Assembly (NCBI GenBank): GCA_964361075.1
Contig: CAYHZL010000034.1
Coordinates: forward strand, 1 to 23,114
Length of the DNA stretch: 23,114 nt
Direction: 5' to 3'
Origin: CAYHZL01 sp964361075
GTDB lineage: Bacteria > Bacteroidota > Ignavibacteria > UBA10030 > UBA8401
Every line of letters starts with the position of its first letter. Within the stretch, counting starts at the first letter, position 1. This document shows, in pieces, positions 23,060 to 23,114 of the stretch. The position numbers were made by a program, and so were the translations under genes. The notes under the pieces were generated by a model. It saw only the letters and a list, made by a program, of their open reading frames with translations. It searched no databases and was not told the DNA's origin.

Positions 23060-23114
23060 GTCATTGCGAGGCGTTTTTTGCCGAAGCAATCTTCTAAATT
23101 TAAGGAAAAGATTG
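23060..23114. repeat. Partial dispersed repeat (GTCATTGCGAG family) at the window edge
   Basis: GTCATTGCGAGGCG...GCCGAAGCAATCTT followed by AAGATTG at the edge matches the widespread intergenic palindromic repeat with GTCATTGCGAG and GCAATCTT ends. It is cut by the window end, so its full length is unknown. It lies just upstream of the first LPP20-like gene. Confidence 0.65.

Noticed and set aside
23020..23064. Upstream start for the 453-residue protein
   Set aside because: The extra residues come from the GTCATTGCGAG-type repeat edge and would bury the signal peptide.
1..23114. Defence system, prophage or biosynthetic cluster
   Set aside because: No nuclease, toxin-antitoxin, integrase, phage structural or biosynthetic signature genes were found; every convincing gene is respiratory, envelope, regulatory or translational.

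Overview
The window looks like a chromosomal stretch from an AT-rich member of the Bacteroidota/Chlorobi lineage, most likely Ignavibacteria or a close relative. The clues are a type IX secretion sorting tail containing NYPNPFNPTT on a secreted subtilase, an alternative complex III (ACIII) operon whose ActB carries the extended Tat leader known from this group, an A2-type haem-copper oxidase, Bacteroidota-like TTTG/TAnnTTTG promoter matches, and many short palindromic intergenic repeats. Every gene I can support, including the tRNA, lies on the minus strand. Transcription therefore runs from position 23114 towards 1, and the layout below follows that direction.

23019-19742: three secreted proteins of the LPP20 type (one with a lipobox), a possible 32-residue ORF coupled to the first, and a 380-bp gap filled with nested repeats and a terminator hairpin that ends six bases before the next start codon. 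19618-18602: lexA with a sigma70-like promoter overlapped by an E. coli-style SOS box, followed by an SUI1/YciH-type protein. 18594-16999: a TA-flanked MITE-like element, a REP doublet, a small lipoprotein plus DUF805 gene pair, and a second MITE family (copy B). 16886-16777: tRNA-Asp(GTC) with its promoter and terminator.

16570-8798: the ACIII operon actA, a 63-residue Tat-signal ORF, actB, actC, a fused actD-actE, and actF. Its genes are coupled by overlaps or gaps of a few bases, except where MITE copy A sits between actC and actDE and supplies the stop codon of actC. 8657-5067: a PD40 beta-propeller lipoprotein and a T9SS-exported S8 protease are embedded between the two respiratory blocks. 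5040-73: a membrane-anchored monohaem cytochrome c, a SCO copper chaperone, and cytochrome oxidase subunits I, III, IV and II, in that order.

Functionally, ACIII oxidises menaquinol (inferred) and passes electrons through ActA/ActE haems, possibly via the 308-residue cytochrome c, to CuA of subunit II and on to the A2-type oxygen-reducing centre. SCO serves CuA assembly. I found no phage, CRISPR array, defence island or transposase. The most unusual items are the MITE that rewrote the end of actC, the ActD-ActE fusion, the tiny Tat ORF in the act operon, a palindromic insert in the ActB leader, and the protease/propeller pair inside the respiratory cluster.
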